31,653 nt of DNA from Clostridia bacterium. GTDB lineage: Bacteria; Bacillota_A; Clostridia; Peptostreptococcales; JAAYPU01. Made by a program: the position numbers and the translations under genes. Below the pieces are notes generated by a model. The model was not told where the DNA came from and ran no database searches. It saw only the letters and a program-made list of their open reading frames with translations. Shown piece by piece: positions 15,505-24,425 of the stretch. The first letter of the stretch is position 1. Each line of letters opens with the position of its first letter. The stretch lies in assembly GCA_022360735.1 (NCBI GenBank), contig JAKSCF010000736.1:1-31653 (forward strand), written 5' to 3'.

Positions 15505-16956
15505 TTAAATATTTATTTTATAAACCTTATTGAGCTCTTCTAAAACAAGTTGACATATTTTATCAACCTCTATTTCTGCTTCAACTGCCTTGGAAGGCAA
15601 AACCGGATCCAGCCCATATGCCACCCATCTTGAATTGATTAAATGCAGTGGTGTCACATTATCACTGGTCGCACTGCCGCCTATGGTTCCGCACCCCAGA
15701 GTCATGGAAGGAGCAAGCCCAGTGCTCAAACCCACCGCACCATGTGTTGAAGGTGTGTTTACCAAGAACCTGGAAACGGGTTTTTTCATGGCGAATTCAC
15801 GAATTACTTCTTCATTGTTAGAATGAATGGAAAGTGTATGACCAAGTCCACCATTTTTTAAAAGCTTGAAACACGTTTCACACGCTTCATTCCAGTCTGA
15901 CACCACATAAAAACCTATAAGTTGTGTCAACTTCTCTTTTGAGAATGGGTGTTGAGGACCTATGCCGGGTTCTTCTCCCACAAGGAGTTTTACATGCTCT
16001 GGAATAGATATTTCCGCAAGATTTGCTATGAACTGTGCAGGCTTCCCAACAATATTGGGGTTCATGCTGCCGTTAGATTTCTCCATAATACCTTTGACTT
16101 TTTCTAGATCTTCACCCTTTAAGAAATACCCACCTTGTCTGATCACAGCATCACGTACTTGATTCTCAATGCAGCGTTCTGTGACAATGGCTTGTTCAGA
16201 AGCACACACCGTACCATTATCAAACCCTTTGGATAAAAATATTTTCTCAACCGCATCCTCTATGTCTGCAGTGCGTTCAATAAATGCTGGCACATTGCCC
16301 GGACCGACACCAAGTGCTGGTGTGCCGGAACTGTATGCCGCCTTTACCATCTCTGCCCCGCCTGTGGCCAGAATCATAGCAACATCCTTGTGCTTCATTA
16401 AAGCCCCACTGGCTTCTATGGTTGGGATAGAAATACACCCGATAAGGTCTTCGGGAATACCATATATCACGCATCCCTTACGCAGAATTTTAACCGTTTC
16501 TAAAATGCATTTTGCCGCCGAAGGATGGGGGCTAAAAACAATGCTGTTACCTGATTTCAAAGCAATAAGCGCTTTATAGATCACAGTAGACGTTGGATTG
16601 GTTGAAGGAATCAACCCTGCAATAACCCCCATTGGTGTCGCAATTTGTATGATTTTCTTTTCAGGAAACTCATCGATGATGCCTACCGTTCTCATATCCT
16701 TCATAAAAGTCCACAACTTCTGACTGGATAAAATATTTTTTTGCATTTTGTCCTGCCAAATGCCAAACCCTGTTTCTTCACAGGCCATTTTTGCAAGGTA
16801 TTCTGCATTTTCAAAAGCAATTTTTGATAGTCCTTCCACTGCTTTATCTATCTCTTGTGATGAACAAGTTGAAAATTTTTGCTGAGCAGTTTTTGCCGCA
16901 CACACCAGGTTTCTGACTTCTTGAATTGAAGCCAAGTCTAGATCATAGTTTTCCAT
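15505..16956 (-). CDS. eutE: CoA-acylating acetaldehyde dehydrogenase EutE
   Basis: An enzyme of about 483 residues oxidising acetaldehyde with CoA and NAD+ to acetyl-CoA inside the shell. The aldehyde dehydrogenase fold is visible: nucleotide-binding region around PMGVIAGLIPSTNPTSTVIYK, ATGGAEMVKAAYSSGTPALG, and the catalytic cysteine in FDNGTVCASEQAIV (about residue 250). The N-terminal helix DLASIQEVRNLVCAAKTAQQ resembles a targeting extension. Two ATGs are possible; the one at 16956 is 9 nt from GGAGG, whereas that at 16962 is only 3 nt away but overlaps the preceding stop (ATGA). No eutG gene for the companion alcohol dehydrogenase was seen. Confidence 0.95.
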   Translation of the reverse strand: MENYDLDLASIQEVRNLVCAAKTAQQKFSTCSSQEIDKAVEGLSKIAFENAEYLAKMACEETGFGIWQDKMQKNILSSQKLWTFMKDMRTVGIIDEFPEKKIIQIATPMGVIAGLIPSTNPTSTVIYKALIALKSGNSIVFSPHPSAAKCILETVKILRKGCVIYGIPEDLIGCISIPTIEASGALMKHKDVAMILATGGAEMVKAAYSSGTPALGVGPGNVPAFIERTADIEDAVEKIFLSKGFDNGTVCASEQAIVTERCIENQVRDAVIRQGGYFLKGEDLEKVKGIMEKSNGSMNPNIVGKPAQFIANLAEISIPEHVKLLVGEEPGIGPQHPFSKEKLTQLIGFYVVSDWNEACETCFKLLKNGGLGHTLSIHSNNEEVIREFAMKKPVSRFLVNTPSTHGAVGLSTGLAPSMTLGCGTIGGSATSDNVTPLHLINSRWVAYGLDPVLPSKAVEAEIEVDKICQLVLEELNKVYKINI

Positions 16957-16958
16957 AA

Positions 16959-17477
16959 TCATATGCCTCCTTTCAAGTGCTGTTGAATGGCTTCAGTAAG
17001 TTGAACCTTATTGGCAAATTTTATCTTATTTCGATCCATGGTTGTTATTTTTAATGCTCTCGCGATCTGTCTAAGTTCCGCTACTTTATAAATGCTTATG
17101 TCACTTAAATCATAGCCTTCCAGAAAAAGTGACGCATCAGATATGGTTGGCTGCGTTAACTTCGCCTGTACTTCAGATTCTCTTTTCTTTTCCGCTTCTC
17201 CATGATAAAAAGTATCAAACACCTCATCTGAAATTCTAGGAATCACATGTGCCGATATCATGGTACCAACGCGTTTTGAGGCATCAGTACCTGCTTCTAT
17301 AGCCGCTTTTACAGCACCTACGTCACCTGTAACAATAATGGTGATTAATCCACCAGTACTTTTTTCTTTACTGACCATCGTTACATTGGCCGCCTTAAGA
17401 CACGCATCCAATGCTTCAACGGCCCCCACCAATCCTTTTGTTTCAATGAGACCAATTGCTTTATTTTTCATATTCAT
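16959..17477 (-). CDS. BMC shell protein fused to a SAP/Rho_N-like C-terminal domain (EutK-like)
   Basis: A 172-residue two-domain protein. Residues 1-90 form a normal hexamer-type BMC domain ([40 protein letters not shown]). A charged linker follows (about 95-125). Residues 125-170 (ISIYKVAELRQIARALKI, then NKVQLTEAIQQHL) match the helical pattern of SAP/Rho N-terminal domains, small modules that usually bind nucleic acid. Enteric EutK has a different helix-turn-helix tail after its BMC domain, so this is an analogous arrangement rather than the same one. It sits between eutL and eutE and its stop overlaps an eutE start codon. Confidence 0.88.
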   Translation of the reverse strand: MNMKNKAIGLIETKGLVGAVEALDACLKAANVTMVSKEKSTGGLITIIVTGDVGAVKAAIEAGTDASKRVGTMISAHVIPRISDEVFDTFYHGEAEKKRESEVQAKLTQPTISDASLFLEGYDLSDISIYKVAELRQIARALKITTMDRNKIKFANKVQLTEAIQQHLKGGI

Positions 17478-17479
17478 AC

Positions 17480-18133
17480 CTAATATTTGGTTGGATTATC
17501 AGCAACATACTTAACCGCTTCTGCAAAAGCATCACATGCCGCTTTACACGCAGATTGACTTCCGGTTAATAATCCACCCCCAAAGTTTGTTTCAGAAGGC
17601 GGACCATAAAACGCTGCCATTTTTACATCAGCAGCCTTAAGCGCTACATCTAAGGCATACATAGCTTCAATTGGAGGAGCAATTAAGTAAGCAATGGCTT
17701 GACCTTCTTCTACGCCTGCCATTTCAGATAGGTAACTTCCTGACCTAGATATACAATGTGCATAATATGCAATGGAATCATCATCGTTGGCACTATAGAA
17801 GCACGCATCATTTTCGATAAAGTCTATCGTTGCATTAAGACCACTTCTCACTTCAGCAGGCGTCGGTCCGGATAAAATTCCAATAAACTCGCCTGCAAGT
17901 TTTGTATTGGCATTGTCTGCACCGCCGTAAAAGGATTTGGCATAAGCCACAGACACTTCTGCTTTCTTTGTTGCCTCATCAAGTGCTGTGTAACCCACAT
18001 CATCACAATCTGTTGTGATCATCCCCAACGATCGGTGTCCTTCGGGTAGACTTAGCTTTTCTCTTAAACTTTCGTCTACATTTGGTATGAGCTTTACACT
18101 TAATACAGTAACTTTTAATGGATCATTTCTCAT
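17480..18133 (-). CDS. eutL: Trimeric BMC shell protein EutL
   Basis: A 217-residue EutL with two circularly permuted BMC domains that form a pseudohexameric trimer with a gated pore. Family-typical stretches are LSLPEGHRSLGMITTDCDDVGYTALDEATKKAEV near the start, FYGGADNANTKLAGEF, FIENDACFYSANDDDS, and GGGLLTGSQSACKAACDAF at the end. EutL is known to open and close its pore and to bind ethanolamine, and may admit large cofactors such as cobalamin. It follows eutC1 by 11 nt and precedes the BMC-Rho_N gene by 2 nt. Confidence 0.96.
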   Translation of the reverse strand: MRNDPLKVTVLSVKLIPNVDESLREKLSLPEGHRSLGMITTDCDDVGYTALDEATKKAEVSVAYAKSFYGGADNANTKLAGEFIGILSGPTPAEVRSGLNATIDFIENDACFYSANDDDSIAYYAHCISRSGSYLSEMAGVEEGQAIAYLIAPPIEAMYALDVALKAADVKMAAFYGPPSETNFGGGLLTGSQSACKAACDAFAEAVKYVADNPTKY

Positions 18134-18144
18134 GAGAATCCCTC

Positions 18145-19020
18145 CTAGAGTTTTAAATCAACGCCACTCTTTTTCTCGTTGAGTATGCGCTTAATAATAT
18201 CCGCTATATAGGCACCCGCTTCAACAGCCGGTGTACCATTTCTATGGATGTTGCTGACAACTGTCCTCAAAGATTCTGCATTACCTACTTTTCCACGGTA
18301 AATCATGTAGCAGCTCATGGATTCTCCGGTGGCAAGCCCCGGACGTTCACCGATTAATACAGCCGTCACTTCCGCACCGGTTACTTCAGCCACATGATCC
18401 ATGGCAGGCACCCTGCCATATCTTAAAAAGAATGGCTCCGCCACTGAAATACCTTGTGCTTTTAAACCCATCTCAATGGATTTAAATGTGTCATATGCAT
18501 TGGTTTCAACTGCGATAGATGACAACCCATCTGAAACATAGACCAATACTTTTGGTGGGCTGGCATATTTTTCTTTTAAAGCATTAACTGCAGCTTCATC
18601 CAAAATTCTTCCAAGGTCAGGTCTGGTTAAATACTCGTCTTTTTCCTTGATAACGGTTTGCAGTGCAAGCCATCCTTTGCTCTTTGGGTATTCTTCAGGT
18701 ACATTATTAAACACAGCATCTTGTGCGATGGCGTGATCTGCCCTAAATCGCAATATAGTATCTGTTGTATAGCGTGGACCTGACCGCCCAATACCCACAC
18801 GGGCAGGTGTTGATTTTTTATAGTTCATATAGGCGTCTTTATTTTCTGGATTTGGAATACATAGATAATCTTCCATATTGTACTTTGTAATATCAGCGAC
18901 AGCACCTTCATCAATAATCTGTTTGGAAGATGATATATTGGATTCAGGCTTGATTTCACTGTTTTCGTAGTACAATTTAACCACTTCTTCAATTATTTTT
19001 CTCAAGTCGGCCTCAGACAT
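18145..19020 (-). CDS. eutC: Ethanolamine ammonia-lyase small subunit EutC (copy 1)
   Basis: A 291-residue small subunit. Residues 1-20 (SEADLRKIIEEVVKLYYEN) form an amphipathic helix of the type that targets EutC to the BMC lumen. The core has the family motifs STPARVGIGRSGPRYTTDTI, RADHAIAQDAVF, VYVSDGLSSIAVETNAYD, FLRYGRVPAMDHV, LIGERPGLATGESMSCYMIY and HRNGTPAVEAGAYIA, which line the cobalamin site at the EutB interface. With EutB1 it splits ethanolamine to acetaldehyde and ammonia using AdoCbl. It directly follows eutB1 and resembles EutC2 (26420-27262) closely in the core but not in the N-terminal region. Confidence 0.96.
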   Translation of the reverse strand: MSEADLRKIIEEVVKLYYENSEIKPESNISSSKQIIDEGAVADITKYNMEDYLCIPNPENKDAYMNYKKSTPARVGIGRSGPRYTTDTILRFRADHAIAQDAVFNNVPEEYPKSKGWLALQTVIKEKDEYLTRPDLGRILDEAAVNALKEKYASPPKVLVYVSDGLSSIAVETNAYDTFKSIEMGLKAQGISVAEPFFLRYGRVPAMDHVAEVTGAEVTAVLIGERPGLATGESMSCYMIYRGKVGNAESLRTVVSNIHRNGTPAVEAGAYIADIIKRILNEKKSGVDLKL

Positions 19021-19035
19021 CTTTTCCCCTCCCTC

Positions 19036-20400
19036 CTATTTCATAAAAATTGAAGCATCGCCGGCCTTGTCAGTAAGCTTGCCGTCTTTTAACAATCCCA
19101 TATCTTCCAGCCAGGCTTCAAATTCTTTAATCGGTTTGAGTTTTAACAAGCTTCTCAATGTATGCGCTTCATGGTAGCCGGTACATTGGTAGTTCAGCAT
19201 GATATCATCACCTGCAGGAATGCCCATGAAATAGTTACAACCTGCGGAAGTCAATAGAACCGCCAGGTTTTCTATGTCGTTTTGGTCAGCTTTCATGTGA
19301 TTGGTGTAACAAGCATCTACCCCCATTGATATGCCTGTGAGTTTACCCATAAAGTGGTCTTCAAGTCCTGCACGTATCACTTGTTTGCTGTCATAAAGAT
19401 ATTCCGGTCCAATAAAGCCAACAACGGTATTCACCAAGAAGGGCTTGAATCGCTTGGCAAACCCATAGCAGCGTGCTTCCATTGTCACTTGGTCAGCACC
19501 GTAGTGTGCATCACTTGAGAGTTCAGAACCTTGCCCCGTTTCAAAGTACAAGACATTTGGTCCGGTACTTGTGCCTTGTTTCAAAACAAGTTCTCTCGCT
19601 TCTTGAAGTATATCTGCTGTTACACCAAATGCCTCGTTGCCTTTTTGGGAGCCTGCAATGGATTGGAAAATCAAATCGGAAGGCGCTCCTTTTCGGATAG
19701 CTTCCATCTGTGTGGTCACATGTGCCAAAACGCATTGTTGGGTTGGAATGTTCCATTTGTTTTTAAATTCGTCGAACATTTTCAAAACATTCATCACATT
19801 ATCCACGGTGTCGTTTACAGGGTTCAACCCGATAACCGCATCACCAACACCATAAGTCAATCCCTCCATCAAAGACACCATTATGCCATCCAAGTTGTCA
19901 GTGGGATGGTTTGGCTGTAGTCTAATGCCAAGGATACCCTCTCGCCCAATGGTGGTATTACAGTGTGCCGTTATCTTGATTTTTTTAGCCGCATAAATCA
20001 AGTCTAAATTTGACATGAGTTTTGTAACCGCGGCTACCATCTCAGAAGTCAGTCCTCGAGATATGCGTCTGATCATGTCACCTGTTACGTTTTCGTTCAG
20101 CAGCCATTCTCTAAATTCACCTACTGTCTGACCTTTTATTTCTTCATAGATGGTCGTGTTCAAATCATCGTAGATGACACGTGTGACTTCATCTGATTCA
20201 TAGGGAATGACTGGATAGTTGTAGAGGTCTTCAAGTGTTAGACGGCTGAGTACCACTTTGGCCGCAACACGCTCAGTGACTGTTTCAGCTGCAATACCAG
20301 CCATTTTGTCTCCTGATTTTTCTTCATTTGCTTTGGCCAATACTTCTTTGAGGCTGGTAAATTGATACACTTGATCAAATAATGATGTTTTGAGTTTCAT
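19036..20400 (-). CDS. eutB: Ethanolamine ammonia-lyase large subunit EutB (copy 1)
   Basis: A 454-residue AdoCbl-dependent TIM-barrel subunit carrying the active site. Substrate-contact residues known from E. coli EutB are all present: Arg160 and Gln162 in IRLQPNHPTD, Asn193 in GLNPVND, Glu287 in FETGQGSE, Phe329 in VVGFIGPE, Asp362 in GVDACYTNH and Leu402 in GDDIMLNYQ. The frame is open upstream into eutA, but ATG at 20400 is chosen: GAGAGGAG precedes it and MKLKTSLFDQVYQF is the family start. It should be the main catalytic subunit of the pathway. Neighbours are eutA1 and eutC1. Confidence 0.97.
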   Translation of the reverse strand: MKLKTSLFDQVYQFTSLKEVLAKANEEKSGDKMAGIAAETVTERVAAKVVLSRLTLEDLYNYPVIPYESDEVTRVIYDDLNTTIYEEIKGQTVGEFREWLLNENVTGDMIRRISRGLTSEMVAAVTKLMSNLDLIYAAKKIKITAHCNTTIGREGILGIRLQPNHPTDNLDGIMVSLMEGLTYGVGDAVIGLNPVNDTVDNVMNVLKMFDEFKNKWNIPTQQCVLAHVTTQMEAIRKGAPSDLIFQSIAGSQKGNEAFGVTADILQEARELVLKQGTSTGPNVLYFETGQGSELSSDAHYGADQVTMEARCYGFAKRFKPFLVNTVVGFIGPEYLYDSKQVIRAGLEDHFMGKLTGISMGVDACYTNHMKADQNDIENLAVLLTSAGCNYFMGIPAGDDIMLNYQCTGYHEAHTLRSLLKLKPIKEFEAWLEDMGLLKDGKLTDKAGDASIFMK

Positions 20401-20419
20401 GCTTTCACTCCTCTCACTT

Positions 20420-21847
20420 TTAATAACCAAATAATAAAGTTTTGATAATTACCGGCAGAACCTGTCCGTCGGCGACAGGTATCCCAATATCAATGTAGTC
20501 CCCATTGTCCACACGTATTGAATCTATACAAATCACAGGTTTGCTCTGTGATAGATTCCTTCTTAAGCTCAGTCCCAGTGCTTTTGCCATGTCGTTTTCA
20601 ACGCACACAATTAATGGTTGGTCAGAACGAATAATACGATCAAGGCCGGTTACAATATCTTCTGCTAAAGACTGTAAAGCATCAAAGCCGTAATTTTTGC
20701 TGCCTTTTATTGAAAATGCCACTAGTGGTAACGCATTATCATGAAGTATCCAGTTGACACGCCTACAAATGGCTTCAACCCTTTTCATGCCCCAATGGCT
20801 TTCTTCATCTGCCGTTAATTTCACCACAGGTACATTTTTAAGCGGCAGGACCTCATGGTCATAGTTTATGGTACTTCCGCTGATATTAGTGGTGTGAATG
20901 CCTGCACCGATTACTGTAGCCCTTATGGTTTCCTTGGCTTCTAAGATATTTAGCCCCGATCCGTCAAGCGCTTTTTTTAGGCTTTGCCCCAGCAGTACAC
21001 CTATGTCATTAAAGGGGTATAAATGGCTGCCTTGTAACGTCAAACAATCAGCAACACCACCCGACAAACAAATAAAGTTCAATGGTGTTTTTAATTTTAA
21101 ACCATGGTCCGTTATCAAAAGTTTGAGAATAGGATGCTCATAATGGCCCTTTGCAACATTCACTATGGTATCTGCCAGTGTATCTGTAATTTTACGAAGC
21201 GCTTTTTCTTGAGGATGATCACCGACACTTATGTTAACCCCCAATACCTGAGCCAGTGCTTTCATCTTTTTGGATAAGTAAGTGACATTACCTTGTTGAT
21301 CCAGTTTTATAAGCCGTCCACCTATGTCAAAACAAGCCGAATCCACTACGTCCCCGTTTTTAAACACTGCCACATTGGTTGTACCGCCTCCAACATCTAA
21401 ATTCATCACTGTACAGGCGTGGTCTTGAGAATAGATACAAGCACCTGACCCTTTGCCCGCCAATATGCCTTCTAAATCTGGCCCCGCTGTGGTAACCACA
21501 AAATCACCTGCCAGGCTGCTAAGCATGTTAACGATTTCCTGAGCATTTTCTTTTCTGGCTGCTTCACCTGTGATGATCACAGCACCTGTGTTGACGTCTT
21601 TTGGCGTCACCCCGGCTTTATTGTATTCCTTAAGGATCAACTCTTTAATTTTTTCAGCATTCAGCGTAAAGATGTCCATCAATGGGGTAAAGTAGCTACT
21701 GCTGTTATAAATGATTTTTTTGTCTACAATTCTTACCGTAGGAATCGTCCATGCTGCCGCCATATTTTCAATTTTTATCGTACAAAAAACCAGTTGAGTT
21801 GTTGATGTACCGATGTCTATGCCCACACTTTTTAATAATTGCTTCAC
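20420..21847 (-). CDS. eutA: Ethanolamine ammonia-lyase reactivating factor EutA (copy 1)
   Basis: A 475-residue ASKHA-fold ATPase that exchanges damaged cobalamin on EutBC for AdoCbl. Visible motifs are phosphate-1 GIDIGTSTTQLVF (about 10-22), phosphate-2 NLDVGGGTTNVAVF (about 150) and adenosine motif CLSGGVADC (about 260). The start is GTG with GGGGAGG 5 nt upstream. The short gap upstream carries an ANTAR-type tandem hairpin and a terminator, so EutV should control entry into eutA1-B1-C1 and everything after it. E. faecalis also has such an element before eutA. The paralogue EutA2 lies at 24941-26410. Confidence 0.95.
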   Translation of the reverse strand: MKQLLKSVGIDIGTSTTQLVFCTIKIENMAAAWTIPTVRIVDKKIIYNSSSYFTPLMDIFTLNAEKIKELILKEYNKAGVTPKDVNTGAVIITGEAARKENAQEIVNMLSSLAGDFVVTTAGPDLEGILAGKGSGACIYSQDHACTVMNLDVGGGTTNVAVFKNGDVVDSACFDIGGRLIKLDQQGNVTYLSKKMKALAQVLGVNISVGDHPQEKALRKITDTLADTIVNVAKGHYEHPILKLLITDHGLKLKTPLNFICLSGGVADCLTLQGSHLYPFNDIGVLLGQSLKKALDGSGLNILEAKETIRATVIGAGIHTTNISGSTINYDHEVLPLKNVPVVKLTADEESHWGMKRVEAICRRVNWILHDNALPLVAFSIKGSKNYGFDALQSLAEDIVTGLDRIIRSDQPLIVCVENDMAKALGLSLRRNLSQSKPVICIDSIRVDNGDYIDIGIPVADGQVLPVIIKTLLFGY

Positions 21848-21878
21848 ACTGTCCTCCCCAAAAACAAAAAAACAACGT

Positions 21879-21942
21879 AAAAAAGCGCAATTACGCTAAT
21901 TAACGTCACCGTTAGGTTTCTCCTCGTGCTTCACTGCACAAG
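21879..21942 (-). promoter_or_regulatory. ANTAR-type tandem hairpin and terminator before eutA1
   Basis: On the minus strand P1 is CTTGTGC-AGTGAA-GCACGAG (21942-21923), a 7-bp stem whose hexaloop has the ANTAR-signature A at position 1 and G at position 4. P2 is TAAC-GGTGAC-GTTA (21914-21901), G at loop position 4 but G instead of A at 1. A short terminator, AGCGT/GCGCT plus TTTTTT, covers 21897-21879. P1 begins directly after the eutW stop. Predicted action: phosphorylated EutV binds P1-P2 and prevents the terminator. Confidence 0.62.
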
Positions 21943-23367
21943 TTATTCAGTTAATTCTGTCTTCATCTTAAAATCAAAACTCACCTTAGTACCATTTTCA
22001 TTAGAATCAATGGAATAACATCCTTTTAATTTGTCGTTAATGATACTTTTAACAATCTTCATGCCCAAACTGCCTTCACGGGCATTTTCGATGTTATACC
22101 CCACCCCGTCATCTGTGACAAGAATGCTTGAGTACTGAATACCACGCTGAATTTTGACTTCTAATCGACCTTTTTCTCTCCCTACAAATGCATACTGCAT
22201 TGAATTTTGTACGAGTTCATTAACCACCAAAGCAATAGAAGTAGCCAAGTCTGAACTGATAACAAATGAATCGCCTGTAATCTGAAGGTCTATGCAGCAA
22301 TTCTCACTGAGAACACTGGTAGCATTAGTGATAATTCGATCCAATATTGTTTTGATATCCACATCATCAACACCTTTTTGTGCCAAAACTTCATGGGTAA
22401 CTGCTATGCTGATAACACGGTTAATACTCTCATCAAATGCCCTTTGCGCTTGTTTATTTTCAATACGCCTAGACTGAAGCTTTAACAAACTGGCAATGGT
22501 CTGCAAATTATTCTTTACCCGATGGTGAATTTCACGCATAGCAACGGACTTTGAAATCAGTTCCTTTTCTTTTGCTTTTTCCCCAGTAATGTCTTTTATA
22601 ATCATGATTATCCCAGCCAAATCGGAATTGTTAAGTTTCATGCTGGCGTATTTAACTTTTAAAGTGAAGCTGCCTATGTCCACCTCTGAGTTCTTAGTTG
22701 CTGTGCACTGAAGCACTTCTTCAAAATGGCTGCCGTCAAGGACAAGGTTTTCAAAAGGAATACCTACCAGTTCATCCAAGTATCCCAGTTTTCTGTAAAT
22801 CTGCACTGCAACAGGATTTAAGCTTTGTGAAAACCCATGTCTGTCAAAAATAACGACTCCGTCGTTCAAGTATGGATGCACATGAATCTTTTCATTCATG
22901 GCATTCATCAAACTCTCTGTCAATTGTTCGGTGGTTTCTGAAAGGATTTGCATTCTAGCGTTGTCTTTTTCTTTGTCATACACGTCGGTCTCTACAATTA
23001 AACATGCAATGGTCACACCCCTGTCATTTTTAATGGGCACAACATTTTGTTTTACAATCTGCTCTTCTTGTGTGATGGCCCTTAAATCTCTCGTTGGCAT
23101 ACCCAATTCCAGTGTACGGACCGCTGCAGGTTCGTTGTGCCTAAACGCATATTCACCCACAACTGTTTCTTTATACATTGACTTATACATAGAAGGTTTT
23201 GCTTCGGCAACAACGATAGCAACCCCAGTTTCACGGGTCATGCAATCAATAAACACATCTGCTTTCATAAGGTTTGCCATAAGGGGTAAATGTTCACTGA
23301 TGGAAATCAATAACTTGATGTCTTGTTCATCAAGGTTTGTGTATTGCATACAAAGCTTTTCTAACAT
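21943..23367 (-). CDS. eutW: Ethanolamine-sensing histidine kinase EutW
   Basis: A 474-residue cytoplasmic sensor kinase with no membrane segment. Residues 1-150 match the H_kinase_N sensor region found in EutW-type kinases. Residues about 165-260 are a PAS domain (DGVVIFDRHGF...IIKDITGEKAKEKE). The HisKA_2 dimerisation region follows with REIHHRVKNNLQTIASLLKL, His281 being the likely phosphoacceptor. The ATPase domain has NELVQNSMQYAF, VTDDGVGYN and EGSLGMKIV. Known role: ethanolamine stimulates autophosphorylation and transfer to EutV. It follows eutV by 12 nt and is followed by the eutA1 antitermination element. Confidence 0.94.
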   Translation of the reverse strand: MLEKLCMQYTNLDEQDIKLLISISEHLPLMANLMKADVFIDCMTRETGVAIVVAEAKPSMYKSMYKETVVGEYAFRHNEPAAVRTLELGMPTRDLRAITQEEQIVKQNVVPIKNDRGVTIACLIVETDVYDKEKDNARMQILSETTEQLTESLMNAMNEKIHVHPYLNDGVVIFDRHGFSQSLNPVAVQIYRKLGYLDELVGIPFENLVLDGSHFEEVLQCTATKNSEVDIGSFTLKVKYASMKLNNSDLAGIIMIIKDITGEKAKEKELISKSVAMREIHHRVKNNLQTIASLLKLQSRRIENKQAQRAFDESINRVISIAVTHEVLAQKGVDDVDIKTILDRIITNATSVLSENCCIDLQITGDSFVISSDLATSIALVVNELVQNSMQYAFVGREKGRLEVKIQRGIQYSSILVTDDGVGYNIENAREGSLGMKIVKSIINDKLKGCYSIDSNENGTKVSFDFKMKTELTE

Positions 23368-23379
23368 AAAAACTTCCCC

Positions 23380-23949
23380 CTAGTCTTTCATGAGAAGTGC
23401 TTTTGAAATGTCTTTCATAGAGCATCGTTTGTCCATGCTCAATTTTCGAATATAGTTGTATGCCTCATTTTCAGTCATATTCTCTTTATTAATCAGCAGA
23501 CTCTTAGCTCGATCAACCAGAATACGGCCTTCCAGCTTGTCAATGGATTTAAGGTTTTCGTTTTTTATTTTTCTGATCTCATCCGCTTTGTGCAAAGCAA
23601 TTTCCACAGCAGGTATGATAGATTTTTCTGTGATGGGTTTTACCATATAGTTTAAGACACTGTTCTCTTTTGCTTTTTCAATAAACTCCCGACCGCTGTA
23701 CGCTGTAAGTAATATAATCCCTCCCGCCAAATTTTCCTCATTGATGATTTTCGCAGCCATTAAACCATCTATAAGAGGCATTTTAATATCAAGAATCGCC
23801 AAATCTGGATGGTGTTTTTTACAAAGTTCAACCGCATCAAATCCATCAACAGCTTGGCCCACTACGCTGTAATCTGCATCTTCTAACATTTCTGCAAGGT
23901 TAATTCTAGTGATTGGTTCATCATCGGCGATGACAATCTTTCTCCTCAT
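23380..23949 (-). CDS. eutV: Response regulator with ANTAR RNA-binding domain, EutV
   Basis: A protein of about 189 residues. The receiver domain (1-120) has the acidic pair DDE, phosphoacceptor Asp54 in LAILDIKMP, Thr in LLTAYSG and Lys in MVKPITE. The C-terminal 60 residues (GRILVDRAKSLL, MTENEAYNYIRKLSMDKR, MKDISKALL) form an ANTAR domain. Phosphorylated EutV dimers bind tandem hairpins in nascent RNA and block terminators. Two starts are possible; the ATG at 23949, 6 nt after GGGAG, is better than the one at 23955, which abuts the Shine-Dalgarno. Being downstream of the eutS leader, eutV should feed back on its own expression. A 7-bp hairpin lies just before its RBS. Confidence 0.95.
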   Translation of the reverse strand: MRRKIVIADDEPITRINLAEMLEDADYSVVGQAVDGFDAVELCKKHHPDLAILDIKMPLIDGLMAAKIINEENLAGGIILLTAYSGREFIEKAKENSVLNYMVKPITEKSIIPAVEIALHKADEIRKIKNENLKSIDKLEGRILVDRAKSLLINKENMTENEAYNYIRKLSMDKRCSMKDISKALLMKD

Positions 23950-23960
23950 AAGCATCTCCC

Positions 23961-23980
23961 TTTTAGAACTTTGTCTAAAA
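23961..23980 (-). other. Hairpin adjacent to the eutV ribosome binding site
   Basis: TTTTAGA-CAAAGT-TCTAAAA forms a 7-bp stem with a hexaloop whose 3' arm runs into the GGGAG of eutV. The loop lacks the A1/G4 ANTAR signature and no terminator follows. It could tune eutV translation. Confidence 0.4.
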
Positions 23981-23990
23981 CTGCACTAGA

Positions 23991-24425
23991 TTACTGATTC
24001 CATATTAAGTTCTTAATCGCATCCACGCCCTCTTTGGTGACTGCACTTACTTCATATATTTCTTTTGAACCTGCTTCCAATAAATATTCTCTCACTTGAT
24101 TTAAATGATTTAGATCTGATGCAAGGTCAACTTTTGTCACGATTCCAATAACCTTTACATTAAACATATCCCCAAAATTGGGTGGAAAGACACACATGTT
24201 ACTGTCTACGCTGTGAACAAGTGCAATAATATCGACATCAAATGACATAGAAATGATAGCGTTGTAATACCGAGGGTTTTCCAAATATTCTCCGGGCAAA
24301 TCGAGAAAATTTTCGTAATACTCTGCAGCCTGAGTTTTTTTATAATACAATCTTTCTTCATTTAGCATTTGTATCAATGAGGTTTTTCCCGCATTGGTTT
24401 TCCCAACCAACATCATCTTAACCAT
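23991..24425 (-). CDS. eutP: EutP, P-loop protein of ethanolamine utilization
   Basis: A 144-residue GTPase-like protein. G1/Walker A is GKTNAGKTSLI (about 8-18), the G3-like region is DLPGEYLENP and G4 is TKVD (about 100). It lacks long insertions and membrane segments. Enteric EutP has been reported, together with EutQ, to show acetate kinase activity, so it may recover ATP from acetyl phosphate; the nucleotide role is not fully settled. Its start codon overlaps the eutS stop by one base, so the two are coupled, and eutV follows after about 40 nt. Confidence 0.93.
   Translation of the reverse strand: MVKMMLVGKTNAGKTSLIQMLNEERLYYKKTQAAEYYENFLDLPGEYLENPRYYNAIISMSFDVDIIALVHSVDSNMCVFPPNFGDMFNVKVIGIVTKVDLASDLNHLNQVREYLLEAGSKEIYEVSAVTKEGVDAIKNLIWNQ

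Noticed and set aside
19531..19920. 129-codon plus-strand frame opposite eutB1
   Set aside because: It lies wholly within the highly conserved eutB1 coding region and has no recognisable domain or Shine-Dalgarno.
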